Positions 1-8,023 of a stretch of DNA of 64,000 bases are shown one piece after another. The notes beneath the pieces were generated by a model. The model was not told where the DNA came from. It did no database searches and saw nothing but the letters and a program-made list of their open reading frames with translations. Each line of letters begins with the position of its first letter. Within the stretch, counting starts at the first letter, position 1. The position numbers were made by a program, and so were the translations under genes. Where the stretch lies: contig CM026390.1 of NCBI GenBank assembly GCA_014843695.1, positions 100,241,915-100,305,914 on the forward strand, in the 5' to 3' direction. Origin of the DNA: Archivesica marissinica. Lineage: Eukaryota; Mollusca; Bivalvia; Venerida; Vesicomyidae.

Positions 1-575
1 ATGATAAATGCTTGTATAAAAGATATATTAGTTAGTGTAATTAAAATAAGTATAACGGCTGTAATAGATAGAATACTTGAAACGGATAATGTACTTCAAA
101 TATTACTTAAATTTCGTAGTAGTAATAGTGTATGCGAATTACATACAATACCCGTAAACGTTAATATAGGATTAACTTTTCATCCTAATATATGTAGAAA
201 ATTAGGTTTTTTAAATGCTACTACAAATTATATTTTACGGCCTATAGATATAGAACCATCTCCTTTTAAAGAACCCGTTAATCTATTAATGATAGTTCTA
301 TATACGTTTACATATATATTATAGAACCTGTAATGATATCTGATGGTGAAGAACAATTATTACGTGTTTTACCTTTTAAAGTTAAAACTAACGTTAATCA
401 TTATAGTACTAATGAATTTCAACATGATCAATATATAAAAATAAATAGTAACCGTATAGATGAAATATATGTTAATATAAAAAACGTTTTAGGTAATAAT
501 ATTCATTTCAATGATGGTAAGTGTATATTAACGTTACATTTTAGAAGAGACGCTATATTTAGTAATTTCGTATAA
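1..575 (+). pseudogene. Penton-like capsid protein, copy 1 (5' cut by window, frameshifted)
   Basis: The C-terminal part of a protein whose last 90 or so residues resemble those of the next gene, for example the shared R-I-D/N-(D/E)-I-Y and FRR motifs near the end. The reading frame runs from the window edge and shifts by one base at about 285-300; the rest continues in another frame to the TAA at 573-575. The family role (single-jelly-roll vertex protein) is inferred from position upstream of the major capsid gene and from the paralogous pair. The stop overlaps the next ATG (TAATG), a compact viral arrangement. Without the upstream sequence, full length cannot be judged. Confidence 0.55.
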
Positions 576-1746
576 TGGAACGTTCAGAAAATTTCTATAT
601 TACATTAGATAGTCAACGTATTAAATTTAAATCTCAACAAGATAATAATAATGCTGATTTTAAAGTCTCTATACCTAACGGTATAACTCTAAGTAATGAT
701 AACAAATGGGAAGTAGGTTTAGTCGATGGTATTATACCTAATAAAGTATTTAACATTACAGATTCAAACAATACATTTTTTTAGCTATTAGAAATGCTCA
801 ATACCCCAAAAAAACGAATTGAACGAGGCTATAGAGATGTACCATTTCATAATGATTATGGATTTTTTAATAATCATTTTGATCATAAAATGAATTATAA
901 TTATAGATATAACATATGTTGGCATTATAAATACTATACAGATGTTAATCATGAATATGGATATGATAGACATTCTGAGAGTCAATTTGCTAAAAAAAAA
1001 GGTGTAAAATACGTTATTATGGGGCCTAAGGACGATAATACTCCTAATAAATATTACGATAATGATTGCACATTATTACCATTTAAAATACCTAATGGAG
1101 TTTATAACGATTATAAAATCTTAACAAGTATTATGGAAGATAGCTGGAATAAAATGTTTGGTACTTTATGGGCATCTATGTCCTATAATCTTTGGGAAGC
1201 ATCGATTAACGATTGGGGTACTGGTATATATTTATCTTGGAAATATAACCATAATCCTTATTATATGTATTATAAGAAAAATCATTATCTTTAATATCAA
1301 ATACTCCAGAAAATATAGGTCTCTTAGTACCTACATTATTAGGTAATATGTTAGGTATCGATTCAAGTCAAGAAGTTATTAACTTAATTAATATACATAA
1401 TAATAAGAATAACAATTATTATTATGTATTCCCTAAAATGGATTGTTTTGTTCACGAACCATATTTATATTTAGGCCTTACAAACCTATACGTATATACA
1501 AATATCGTCGATTTTAGTATAGTAGGATCTGGACAATCGCAATTACTAAGACAATTTACGTATAATCAAGCTCCTAATGTAACTACACATAAAAGTATAC
1601 AATTTAAACATATACATTATTTACCTATTACAGATAAGCGTATAAACGATATATATATATTTATACGTAATGAATTAGGCGAAACTATTCATTTAACGGG
1701 TGATGTTTGTATAGTTAGGTTAGAATTTCGTAGAAGACCATTATGA
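575..1746 (+). pseudogene. Penton-like capsid protein, copy 2 (in-frame stop and frameshift)
   Basis: Starts at ATG 575, overlapping the stop of copy 1. The N-terminal 69 codons (residues such as WEVGLVDGIIPNK) end at a TAG at 782-784 just after a T run; an open frame continues from 785 to the TAA at 1292-1294, and the C-terminal 150 codons lie in a different frame ending at TGA 1744-1746. There are thus at least two lesions, one in the T run near 775-784 and one near 1240-1294. The C-terminus is paralogous to copy 1. Assignment to the penton-like family is by synteny and fold-level resemblance, not by a strong motif. The central section is His/Tyr/Asn-rich and hard to align by eye. Confidence 0.55.
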
Positions 1747-2131
1747 ATATACCTGTCGTGTTAGGCAACGTGGTTATGGTTTAGGTGGAACATTAAAAAC
1801 TGTTGGTAGTAATCTTATACCTTATTTAGTCGATAATATGGCTAGTACTTTACTAATTGAAGTTACAGGCGGTATACATGATGTAATACAAAAACCTAAA
1901 ACATATAAACATATTGCTAAAAAAAGGGGTAAAAATGTACTTAAACACGTTACATCTAAATTATTAACCGATTTGAAAGAAGATAAATTAATGACTGCTC
2001 TAACCTGTAATAAAAGTATAAAGGGTACTAATACTATTAATAAAGGCCAGTCTGGTTCAGGACATAGAAAACGTTGTAACAATAATTATTTTAAAAGTAA
2101 TAAAAAAAGACGTTTAGATTATTTCGATTAG
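1743..2131 (+). CDS. Small basic core/minor capsid-like protein, start region apparently frameshifted
   Basis: An open frame runs from 1724 to TAG 2129-2131. The first in-frame ATG is at 1838, but the coding look begins earlier with Arg/Gly-rich residues (VRQRGYGLGG) right after an ATG at 1743 that overlaps the TGA of the previous gene and lies in another frame. A one-base change in the first codons would explain this. The C-terminus is rich in Lys/Arg (HRKR, KKRR), suggesting DNA binding or nuclear targeting. Small proteins with a Gly/Arg-rich start, a hydrophobic middle and a basic end occupy this position in adintovirus-like elements (adenovirus pX/core-like); function here is inferred. 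Confidence 0.5.
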
Positions 2132-2148
2132 TTTTTTTACATATAATC

Positions 2149-3434
2149 ATGATTACTGGTTCTAGTTTATGCAATAAAGGGGAATTGGACCTCTATAGTT
2201 TACCTCCGACACTTACAACAATGGATAGAGCTTTTATTAATGAGCATCAACCATTAGTTAATCCTTCAGGTAATACAGCGCCTATTGAATTGACAGATCT
2301 TATGGATCTAGAATTAAACCTTGAAATTAAAATGGTTAAACGCGATAATAGTACTATAGATGCTGATAGTAATATATCAATTATAGAAAATCCATTACAT
2401 TCATTATTTAATCATGTTGATATATATATTAACGGTAAATTAATATCTGGTAATGATAAATATCCGTATAGAGCTTTCATTGAAATTTTATGCGGTTCTA
2501 GCGAAACCGAACAAAATATGTTAGAAGATACACAATTATGGGGAAAACCGGGGAAAGGTGAATTACGTACATTTACAACTTTTGGGGCTGAAGATGCTAC
2601 TGTTAATGGAGCTAAAAAACGTAATATAAAATTAACTGGTGATAAAGTAGTAGAATTACAAGGTAAAATACATACAGATATTACCAGACAATCTAAGTAT
2701 CTACCTAATATGTGCGAATTAAAAATACGATTAGTTAGATCTTCACCAGCATTTTATATGCTAGGTAATGATGGTAATGATGGTAAAATAGAAATTATTA
2801 AAGCTGTTATGAAAGTACGAACAGTATCTTTAGATCCTAATGTATGGGTATCTTTAAATAATGCTCTTAGGTCTACACCTATGAAAATACCTCTTAAACG
2901 TGTTGAAATTAACGTATTTACGGTTATGGATGGTTTAGTATCTAAAATAGAATCATATCTAATACACGGTCAAATACCAAAAAGAATTATTATAGGTCAA
3001 GTTAAAAACTCTGTAATGAATGGTTCAAATACTGAATCACCATTTTCATTCGAACATTTTAATATAACTAAATTAAAAGTTACCATTAATGGTACTAGTA
3101 TTGACGCTAATCCATTACATATGGATTTTTCTAATGATAATGCTAAAGTATGTCAAAGTTATAAATCTTTTTGGAAAGCTCTTGGTATAGAACATAATAA
3201 AGATCTTTATGTATTTCCAATATCTGTATATAAACGAAAACATACTTTATGGGCTGTTGATTTTACACCCGATTTAGGCTGTGAGGAAGGTCATCTTCAT
3301 CCTATTAAAATTGTAATATAGAATTTGATATGGAATGGAGTGAAGCTTTAGTTGACCCTATAAATGTTATTGTTTATTCAGAATATGACGATATGCTCAT
3401 GATCGATGGTCTACGTAATGTTATTATGTCTTAA
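2149..3434 (+). pseudogene. Major capsid protein (hexon-like, double jelly roll), frameshifted near the C-terminus
   Basis: ATG 2149 opens a 390-codon frame to TAG 3319-3321. It has the look of the invertebrate 'F54H12.2-like' family, which are Polinton-type major capsid proteins: an N-terminal strand region followed by PIELTDL, NPLHSLFNHVDIYINGK and a late LYVFPISVYKR section. The expected C-terminal strand (an acidic/hydrophobic segment followed by VNVIVY-type residues) is present but in another frame, from about 3309 to TAA 3432-3434. So a single one-base shift near the A run at 3306-3311 separates the last 40 or so residues. Everything else is open, so it is a recent lesion, a sequencing error, or less likely recoding. 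The protease starts 6 bases later. Confidence 0.8.
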
Positions 3435-3439
3435 AAAAT

Positions 3440-3913
3440 ATGGATACATTTACGCTACAATATATTTTAGATACAATTTTTCCATCTTTAAACGGCATTG
3501 TATGCGCTAGAGATGAACTATTATTTGTAAATAAACGACGTAATTGCTATATAGTTAATACAGATCCAATTTCTAAACCCGGACAACATTGGGTTTTAAT
3601 TTATCGTACACATACTAATAAATGTTTTTATTTTGATTCATATGGAGTATATAATCGTATTGAAATTGATATTTATAATTTCTTAAACATAAATTGTTTA
3701 AAATTATTTAGAAATAAAAATCGTTTTCAATCTGATTCTACGCAATTATGCGGTGTTTATTGTTTATACGTTTTATATAATCTTATAAAACATAAACAAA
3801 CATTTTCGCATATAGTACTCAATACTTTTAGTGTTACAAATTATTTAGAAAATGATATTTTATTAACTAAGTGGTTTCAAAATTTCTCAAGAACACTTGA
3901 AATTACATCATAA
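3440..3913 (+). CDS. Adenain-like cysteine protease (maturation protease), intact
   Basis: 157 residues, intact. The pattern of the adenovirus/Ulp1-type cysteine proteases (C5/C48 clan CE) is visible: His50 in GQHWVLIY, Asp66 in YFDSYG, Gln97 and Cys104 in LCGVYC; the Gln-to-Cys spacing of seven matches adenain. In the family this enzyme cleaves capsid precursor proteins during virion maturation. It lies directly after the major capsid gene as in other adintovirus-like elements. The length is somewhat under the roughly 200 residues of adenovirus protease. It is the best-preserved gene of the block, with all catalytic residues kept. Whether it is expressed cannot be told. Confidence 0.85.
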   Translation: MDTFTLQYILDTIFPSLNGIVCARDELLFVNKRRNCYIVNTDPISKPGQHWVLIYRTHTNKCFYFDSYGVYNRIEIDIYNFLNINCLKLFRNKNRFQSDSTQLCGVYCLYVLYNLIKHKQTFSHIVLNTFSVTNYLENDILLTKWFQNFSRTLEITS

Positions 3914-4100
3914 TGTCAAAAGTGAAGTTTGTCAAACTTGTAACTCAAGATTGTAGGCATTTCTTATTGTATATAATAAGATGTTAAACAGCTCGACAAC
4001 ATTAGACCTTATTTGTCTAATACTTATTTGATGCTTATTAAGAATAAGATTTTTAATATTTTTTCACTATTGGATTTTTTACTATTTATTAATCTGGATT
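3914..4100 (+). promoter_or_regulatory. Spacer with TATA-like box before the RING genes
   Basis: A 187-base gap after the protease, the first sizeable spacer in the block. It holds TATATAATAAG at 3970-3980 and a short ORF from ATG 3913 (24 codons) that I do not regard as a gene. The change from gapless to spaced genes suggests that the RING genes form a separate transcription unit from the capsid genes. Promoter activity is inferred from the TATA-like sequence only. Confidence 0.35.
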
Positions 4101-4427
4101 ATGCGTTTTTGCGAATTTTGGGGTGAGGAATGTTCTATATGTCTTCAAGAAAATAACGATTATTATTTTATTAATGAATGCGCTTGTAAACACATTATAT
4201 GCTTAGATTGTATATATAAAATTAATAAATGTCCTTTTTGTAGGCAACAATTTTCTTTTGCACCTTTACATAGACCTACTTTATATCAAAACTTAAATAA
4301 TCGTACTTATCAACAATATTGGGGTATGATAACTACAGAAACTTATATTAATAGAACTGCTCAACAATATTGGGATATGACAGACACTGAAATTGAAAGG
4401 GTTGCTGTGACTAACAACTATTATTAG
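4101..4427 (+). CDS. RING-finger protein 1 (C3HC4)
   Basis: 108 residues. A RING-HC finger fills residues 11-49: CSIC, then CACKH, then IICLDC and KCPFC, giving eight zinc ligands including the His. Such domains bind E2 enzymes and act as ubiquitin ligases; small viral RING proteins commonly redirect host ubiquitination. The C-terminal half has a duplicated segment (YQQYWGM and AQQYWDM) without a recognised fold. It is paralogous to the next gene, with the same WGEECSIC/WVEECSIC lead-in, so the pair arose by tandem duplication. Function beyond the RING is unknown. Confidence 0.75.
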   Translation: MRFCEFWGEECSICLQENNDYYFINECACKHIICLDCIYKINKCPFCRQQFSFAPLHRPTLYQNLNNRTYQQYWGMITTETYINRTAQQYWDMTDTEIERVAVTNNYY

Positions 4428-4488
4428 TCCAGTATTTTTGGTTACAATTATTTTTACAGTTACATCTATTAAATTTTTTTTTTAAATT

Positions 4489-4800
4489 ATGAGTTATTTC
4501 GAATTATGGGTCGAAGAATGTTCTATATGTTTACGAACAAATACGGATTTTTATTTCTTAAATGAATGTCAATGTAAGTCTCTGATATGTTTATATTGCG
4601 TCTCAAATTTATCTAAATGTCCTTATTGTAGACACGAATTAAGTATAGATAAACATTATTTTACAGATTTTTTAAATAATTTATTAATTAGACTTATTAC
4701 CGTTTATTCAAATACTGAGGAATTTTGGACTTTAACTGATGAAGCTTTAGAAAATTGGATTTCAGATACTAGTAATGTACTTATTGTAGACACGAATTAA
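4489..4800 (+). CDS. RING-finger protein 2, zinc-ligand His replaced by Ser
   Basis: 103 residues, tandem paralogue of the preceding gene. The Cys pairs (CSIC, LICLYC, KCPYC) are kept, but the position of the zinc-binding His reads Ser (CQCKS instead of CACKH). Unless the nearby second Cys substitutes, the domain may bind zinc poorly or use a C4C4 arrangement. The last codons and the TAA lie within a 43-base exact copy of an internal stretch (4622-4664) read in another frame, so the present C-terminus was made or altered by that duplication. It could be decaying or divergently functional. Confidence 0.65.
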   Translation: MSYFELWVEECSICLRTNTDFYFLNECQCKSLICLYCVSNLSKCPYCRHELSIDKHYFTDFLNNLLIRLITVYSNTEEFWTLTDEALENWISDTSNVLIVDTN

Positions 4801-4822
4801 GTATAGATAAACATTATTTTAC
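4622..4822 (+). repeat. 43-bp exact direct repeat across RING gene 2 (4622-4664 and 4780-4822)
   Basis: Two identical 43-base copies, 158 bases apart. The first codes for the end of the RING and the following residues; the second covers the last codons and stop of the gene plus 22 bases beyond, in a different frame. Perfect identity suggests a recent event. Confidence 0.9.
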
Positions 4823-4889
4823 TCTTATATATATTAACTTTTTTAAATTGTTATGAATTATAAAAACACTTGAAGATACTGACTTAGTG

Positions 4890-4897
4890 TATATAAG
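4890..4897 (+). promoter_or_regulatory. TATA box of the 4960 gene
   Basis: TATATAAG lies 63 bases before ATG 4960. A start of transcription 25-30 bases downstream would fall near TTCACTC at about 4912-4918, leaving a short leader of about 45 bases. This is a conventional core promoter layout; activity is inferred. Confidence 0.55.
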
Positions 4898-4959
4898 AAG
4901 ACGAACATCGATTCACTCTTTACTACATTTTTTGTACTGCGCTGTACAATATTATCATC

Positions 4960-5667
4960 ATGACTACTACTAACGATACAACTACTAGCGGTAAAGCTAT
5001 ATTAACTTTTACAACAACAACTGCTATAGATATTCCTAGTAAGCGTTCTATCGAAGAATTAATTATAGACATTGATGCTGCAATTAAATATCGTATAGAT
5101 GACGATATTAAATGGAAAACTTGTGATACAGCTAAATTTGTTGATTCACAATATTTAAATCTTGTATTTATGGATGAACATAATAACGTTATATCTACAC
5201 AGAATATTCCTGGACGTATTCTTGTTACAAATCAAACGAATTATGTTGGAACTTCTACAACAGATTTAAATGAACCAATACTAACGGGTAATATGATTAA
5301 ACAAGAACCAATCGTTATTGATATTAATAATGATAATGATGATGATATACTCATTATCGAACAAATTAAAACTGAACCAGATGTTATCGTTATACAAGAT
5401 GAACCTACTATTGTGCATTGGAATGATACAACTAATGTTCAAGAAGCTACAACACGTTGGAGCTCTATTAAACAAACTGTTAAACGAAAATGGCAGGATC
5501 GTCTAGATGGTCTACATCATCAAATTACGACTACAGATAATACGAAATCGTGGAAAAACAGAATTGAACAAATTAGGAAACATAATCGTATTGCTACACA
5601 GAATGATCGTGATGATTATAAATATTTAAGGCGTAGTGCAAGAATTGCGACACAAAAGAGTGAATAA
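4960..5667 (+). CDS. Unrecognised acidic/basic protein with SUMO-consensus and SIM-like motifs
   Basis: 235 residues, intact, with its own TATA box and polyadenylation signal. I do not recognise the family. The N-terminus is Thr-rich, followed by a possible small folded part (about 30-90). The middle carries two SUMO-acceptor consensus sites, IKQE (113-116) and IKTE (136-139), interleaved with three short beta-branched stretches next to acids, IVID (118-121), ILII (130-133) and VIVI (142-145), which look like SUMO-interaction motifs. The C-terminal 70 residues are basic and contain a repeated RIATQ. A DNA- or SUMO-linked regulatory role is a guess from these motifs. Confidence 0.65.
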   Translation: MTTTNDTTTSGKAILTFTTTTAIDIPSKRSIEELIIDIDAAIKYRIDDDIKWKTCDTAKFVDSQYLNLVFMDEHNNVISTQNIPGRILVTNQTNYVGTSTTDLNEPILTGNMIKQEPIVIDINNDNDDDILIIEQIKTEPDVIVIQDEPTIVHWNDTTNVQEATTRWSSIKQTVKRKWQDRLDGLHHQITTTDNTKSWKNRIEQIRKHNRIATQNDRDDYKYLRRSARIATQKSE

Positions 5668-5668
5668 A
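5663..5668 (+). promoter_or_regulatory. AATAAA polyadenylation signal overlapping the stop codon
   Basis: AATAAA at 5663-5668 contains the TAA stop (5665-5667) of the 4960 gene. Such overlap is typical of compact viral genes. Confidence 0.55.
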
Positions 5669-5916
5669 ATCTCTACAAGAACTGACGATACATTTATACA
5701 CTAAGATACATTATGATGAATTGATTGAAGTGATTATTTATATGTACTTTTTTATTATAATTGTATAACCATGTTAGATTATATGAACTGAACATTTATA
5801 TGTACATTGCTTGTATAACCATGCTAGATTATTATTCTGCGTTAGACTATAGCTTCATGAAAATAAAATCATTATGTAAACATTTATATTCTCACTTTTT
5901 ATTTACTAATATACCT

Positions 5917-5922
5917 AAAAAA
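5917..5922 (-). terminator. Pol III terminator (T6) of the tRNA-Leu-like gene
   Basis: Six T residues on the minus strand, five bases after the tRNA 3' end. This is the expected place and form of a Pol III stop signal and argues for a real gene rather than a SINE head. Confidence 0.65.
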
Positions 5923-5927
5923 TATAT

Positions 5928-6010
5928 TAGTACGTGTGGGTTTCAAACCCACGAGGATATTACTCCATTAAATCTTAAGTTTAACGCCTTAACCACTTGG
6001 TCAACGTACT
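5928..6010 (-). tRNA. tRNA-Leu(UAA)-like gene
   Basis: On the minus strand, 5' end at 6010. The acceptor stem AGTACGT/ACGTACT pairs perfectly, with discriminator A at 5928. The D arm holds CCAAGTGGTTAAGGCG, the anticodon arm has five perfect pairs around CTTAAGA (anticodon TAA), followed by a long variable arm as expected for Leu, and a T arm GTGGG/CCCAC with loop TTTGAAA. Deviations are an A10-C25 mismatch in the D stem and T in place of C56 in the T loop. A T6 run follows 5 bases after the 3' end. It may belong to the viral block or to the host flank. Confidence 0.75.
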
Positions 6011-6041
6011 ATCATATGATCGTATTTCCAATACCTTAAAC

Positions 6042-6165
6042 CCCTGACTGAGAAGATTTATTGACTGAGAAGATTTATTGACTGAGAAGATTGACTGAGA
6101 AGATTTATTGACTGAGAAGATTGACTGAGAGGATTTATTGACTGAGAAGATTTACTGAGACGAAA
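6042..6165. repeat. Short tandem repeat based on TTGACTGAGAAGATT
   Basis: Seven or eight units of 12 or 17 bases (GACTGAGAAGATT with or without an extra TTATT). Confidence 0.85.
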
Positions 6166-6365
6166 ATATATTTAATTTATATATTTTATATATAAAATAA
6201 ATATATGGGATTTATATAATCGATATATTTATTATCGATTTTTTATTTTACCTATTGGTTTTTGGCATGATGGTACACTTTTTTACTCTTTATTCAACCA
6301 AAAATTTTACAATTATACTGATTTCTTTTGGCATGATGGTACATTTTTTTTTATTCCCCTATACT
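6166..6365. other. Very AT-rich segment with a ~25-bp direct repeat
   Basis: No gene. TTTTGGCATGATGGTACA occurs at about 6260 and again at about 6327, each followed by a T run. This may be the edge of the viral block; no terminal repeat was identified. Confidence 0.5.
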
Positions 6366-6975
6366 ACTGACGGTACCGGACGACAATTACTCTGTGCTGC
6401 TGATTGAAGGGACGATACCGGACGACAATTACTCTGTGCAGCTGATTGAAGGGACGGTACCAGACGACAATTACTCTGTGCTGCTGATTGAAGGGACGGT
6501 ACCAGACGACAATTACTCTATGCTGCTGATTGAAGGGACGGTACCAGACGACAATTACTCTATGCTGCTGATTGAAGGGACGGTACCAGACGACAATTAC
6601 TCTGTGCAGCTGATTGAAGGGACGGTACCAGACGACAATTACTTTGTGCTGCTGATTGAAGGGACGGTAACGAGACAATTACTCTGTGCTGCTGATTGAA
6701 GGGACGGTACCGGACAACAATTACTCTGTGCTGCTGATTGAAGGGACGGTACCAGACGACAATTACTCTGTGCTGCTGATTGAAGGGACGGTACCAGACG
6801 ACAATTACTCTGTGCAGCTGATTGAAGGGACGGTACTGGACGACAATTACTCTGTGCTGCTGATTGAAGGGACGGTACCAGACAACAATTACTCTGTGCT
6901 GCTGATTGAAGGGACGGTACCAGACGACAATTACTCTGTGCAGCTGATTGAAGGGACGGTACTGGACGACAATTA
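6366..6975. repeat. 42-bp minisatellite, about 14 units
   Basis: Unit built around CTGATTGAAGGGACGGTACC followed by GACGACAATTACTCTG. Because 42 is a multiple of three, several frames on both strands stay open for more than 100 codons. No start context, splice sites or other protein-like sequence flank it, so I do not call a gene. Confidence 0.9.
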
Positions 6976-7105
6976 CACTGTGATGCCGATTAATCATGCT
7001 GTACTCTACTGGTGTACATTGTATATACATTCCGCATCGAAAGTAGCTTAATTAAGCGATAATCTAATAATAATTAGCAAAGATGATGTACATGTGTATA
7101 CCTAC

Positions 7106-7180
7106 CTGCACAAAGGCATCCTCGGGTGACCCTGTGATTTCACTCACACACTTACGACAAATATCCTGCCATTGTAAGAG
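7106..7180 (-). CDS. Exon of an unidentified gene (second visible coding exon)
   Basis: 25 codons (LLQWQDICRKCVSEITGSPE and five more) between a pyrimidine-rich TTTTTTTTTACAG acceptor and a GTAGGT donor, phase 0 at both ends. It follows the exon at 8024-8126, also phase 0, and the two read through cleanly. I do not recognise the product. The next exon on the transcript would lie to the left of 7106, where only the minisatellite and the viral block are seen, so the intron may contain that block or the gene may have been interrupted by it. Confidence 0.6.
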
Positions 7181-7332
7181 CTGTAAAAAAAAACACAAAT
7201 TTGTATGGAACATGAATGCAGTTGTGTAACAATACATTATAACTGTTTTAGCCATCTATCTATAATTAGTAGTGAGATATCTGGATAATACACCCAAGGT
7301 AGCAAACCTAGATAAACATGAGATACATTCTT

Positions 7333-7612
7333 GTGCTTTACGTTTATTTATCGTCGCTACCGGTTGCCCATATGAGCGACGCCTCCTAAAGAGATTAGTA
7401 ATTTTAGAGGATAGTGCAATGATACAGACAGAGACCCATTACAGAGTCTCCTCTGGTTCTTTTACGTGCACGGTGTAAAGCACCGACACGAGACCTCGGT
7501 TTAACGTCCCATCTGAAAGACTGTTAATTTTATTAGGGTCAGACGGGGGATCGAACCTGCGATCCCTGGATTACCAGTCCAGCGTGTTACCACTGGACTA
7601 CATATCCGTCTG
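7333..7612 (-). mobile_element. SINE family A, nearly full-length, minus strand
   Basis: The tRNA-like head is at the right end: on the minus strand AGACGGATATGTAGTCCAGT, an anticodon-loop-like CTGGTAA and a B box GGTTCGATCCC with acceptor-like GACGG/CCGTC pairing. A conserved body follows with TTCAGATGGGACGTTAAACC and CGGTGCTTTACACCGTGCAC, then the tail GGGCAACCGGTAGCGACG and TAAATAAACGTAA. Other copies in the window are at 9809-10085, 13857-14070, 15250-15500, 46068-46130 and 62130-62395. It resembles the tRNA-headed, conserved-centre SINEs of molluscs; I cannot name the family securely. Confidence 0.85.
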
Positions 7613-7659
7613 TTGAGATACATTCTACTATTGAATGCAGCATACATGTGATTCAAATT

Positions 7660-7745
7660 GGCTCCATGCAAGGCAACAATTTGATAAACATGGAACCAGA
7701 TGGATGCATGCAAGGCAACAATTTGATAAACATGGAACCAGATGG
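7660..7745. repeat. 42-bp unit repeated twice
   Basis: GCAAGGCAACAATTTGATAA and the following GGATGCATG region occur twice in tandem. Confidence 0.8.
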
Positions 7746-8023
7746 ATGCTATGTCCATGTGGTCATCCTTAACATTCTTCAAATTTAGCGCCAGTCTGAT
7801 GCCCGAGCATTTTGGCTTGGTCAGGCAAAGTCAATGATTTGACAGCCCGTTGGGCTTGATGTTTGTTTTATATATTCCGTCTAATTAATAAGCACAAGCT
7901 ACATAGATTCTAAACATGAATTATATTCAGCATACTTACAACTTGAGTCATGTTCTACTTATTGGATAGAATAAATAAATTTGCATCAAGTAAAAATAAT
8001 CATGAAAACTAAATGGCACTTAC
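7746..8023 (-). other. Intron segment, nothing recognised
   Basis: Part of the intron between the two exons of the unidentified gene; no repeat or gene seen. Confidence 0.4.

Larger units (their letters stand above)
1..6010 (+). mobile_element. Endogenous Polinton/adintovirus-like element, partial (structural gene block)
   Basis: A compact plus-strand block that is visibly richer in A/T than its surroundings, with T- or A-ending codons and almost no spacing between the first five genes. Gene order penton-like, small basic protein, major capsid protein, adenain-like protease is the known morphogenesis order of Polinton/adintovirus-type elements. The left end is outside the window. Replication genes (PolB, integrase, packaging ATPase) are not seen here. 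Several genes are broken, so this is an old or decaying copy. I found no terminal inverted repeat; the right boundary is uncertain and could lie anywhere between about 5,700 and 6,360. Confidence 0.75.

Noticed and set aside
3913..3987. Short ORF of 24 codons after the protease
   Set aside because: Too short and without a recognised feature; it lies in the spacer with the TATA-like box.
5761..6039. 92-codon plus-strand ORF
   Set aside because: It overlaps the tRNA-Leu-like gene on the other strand and has no protein-like features.
6366..7030. Long repetitive ORFs on both strands over the 42-bp minisatellite
   Set aside because: The unit length is a multiple of three, so several frames stay open by arithmetic; no start context, splice signals or flanking coding sequence.
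7537..7612. Possible tRNA gene (anticodon-loop CTGGTAA) on the minus strand
   Set aside because: It is the head of a SINE family-A copy: the conserved SINE body and tail follow directly, and the same head occurs at 10010-10085.
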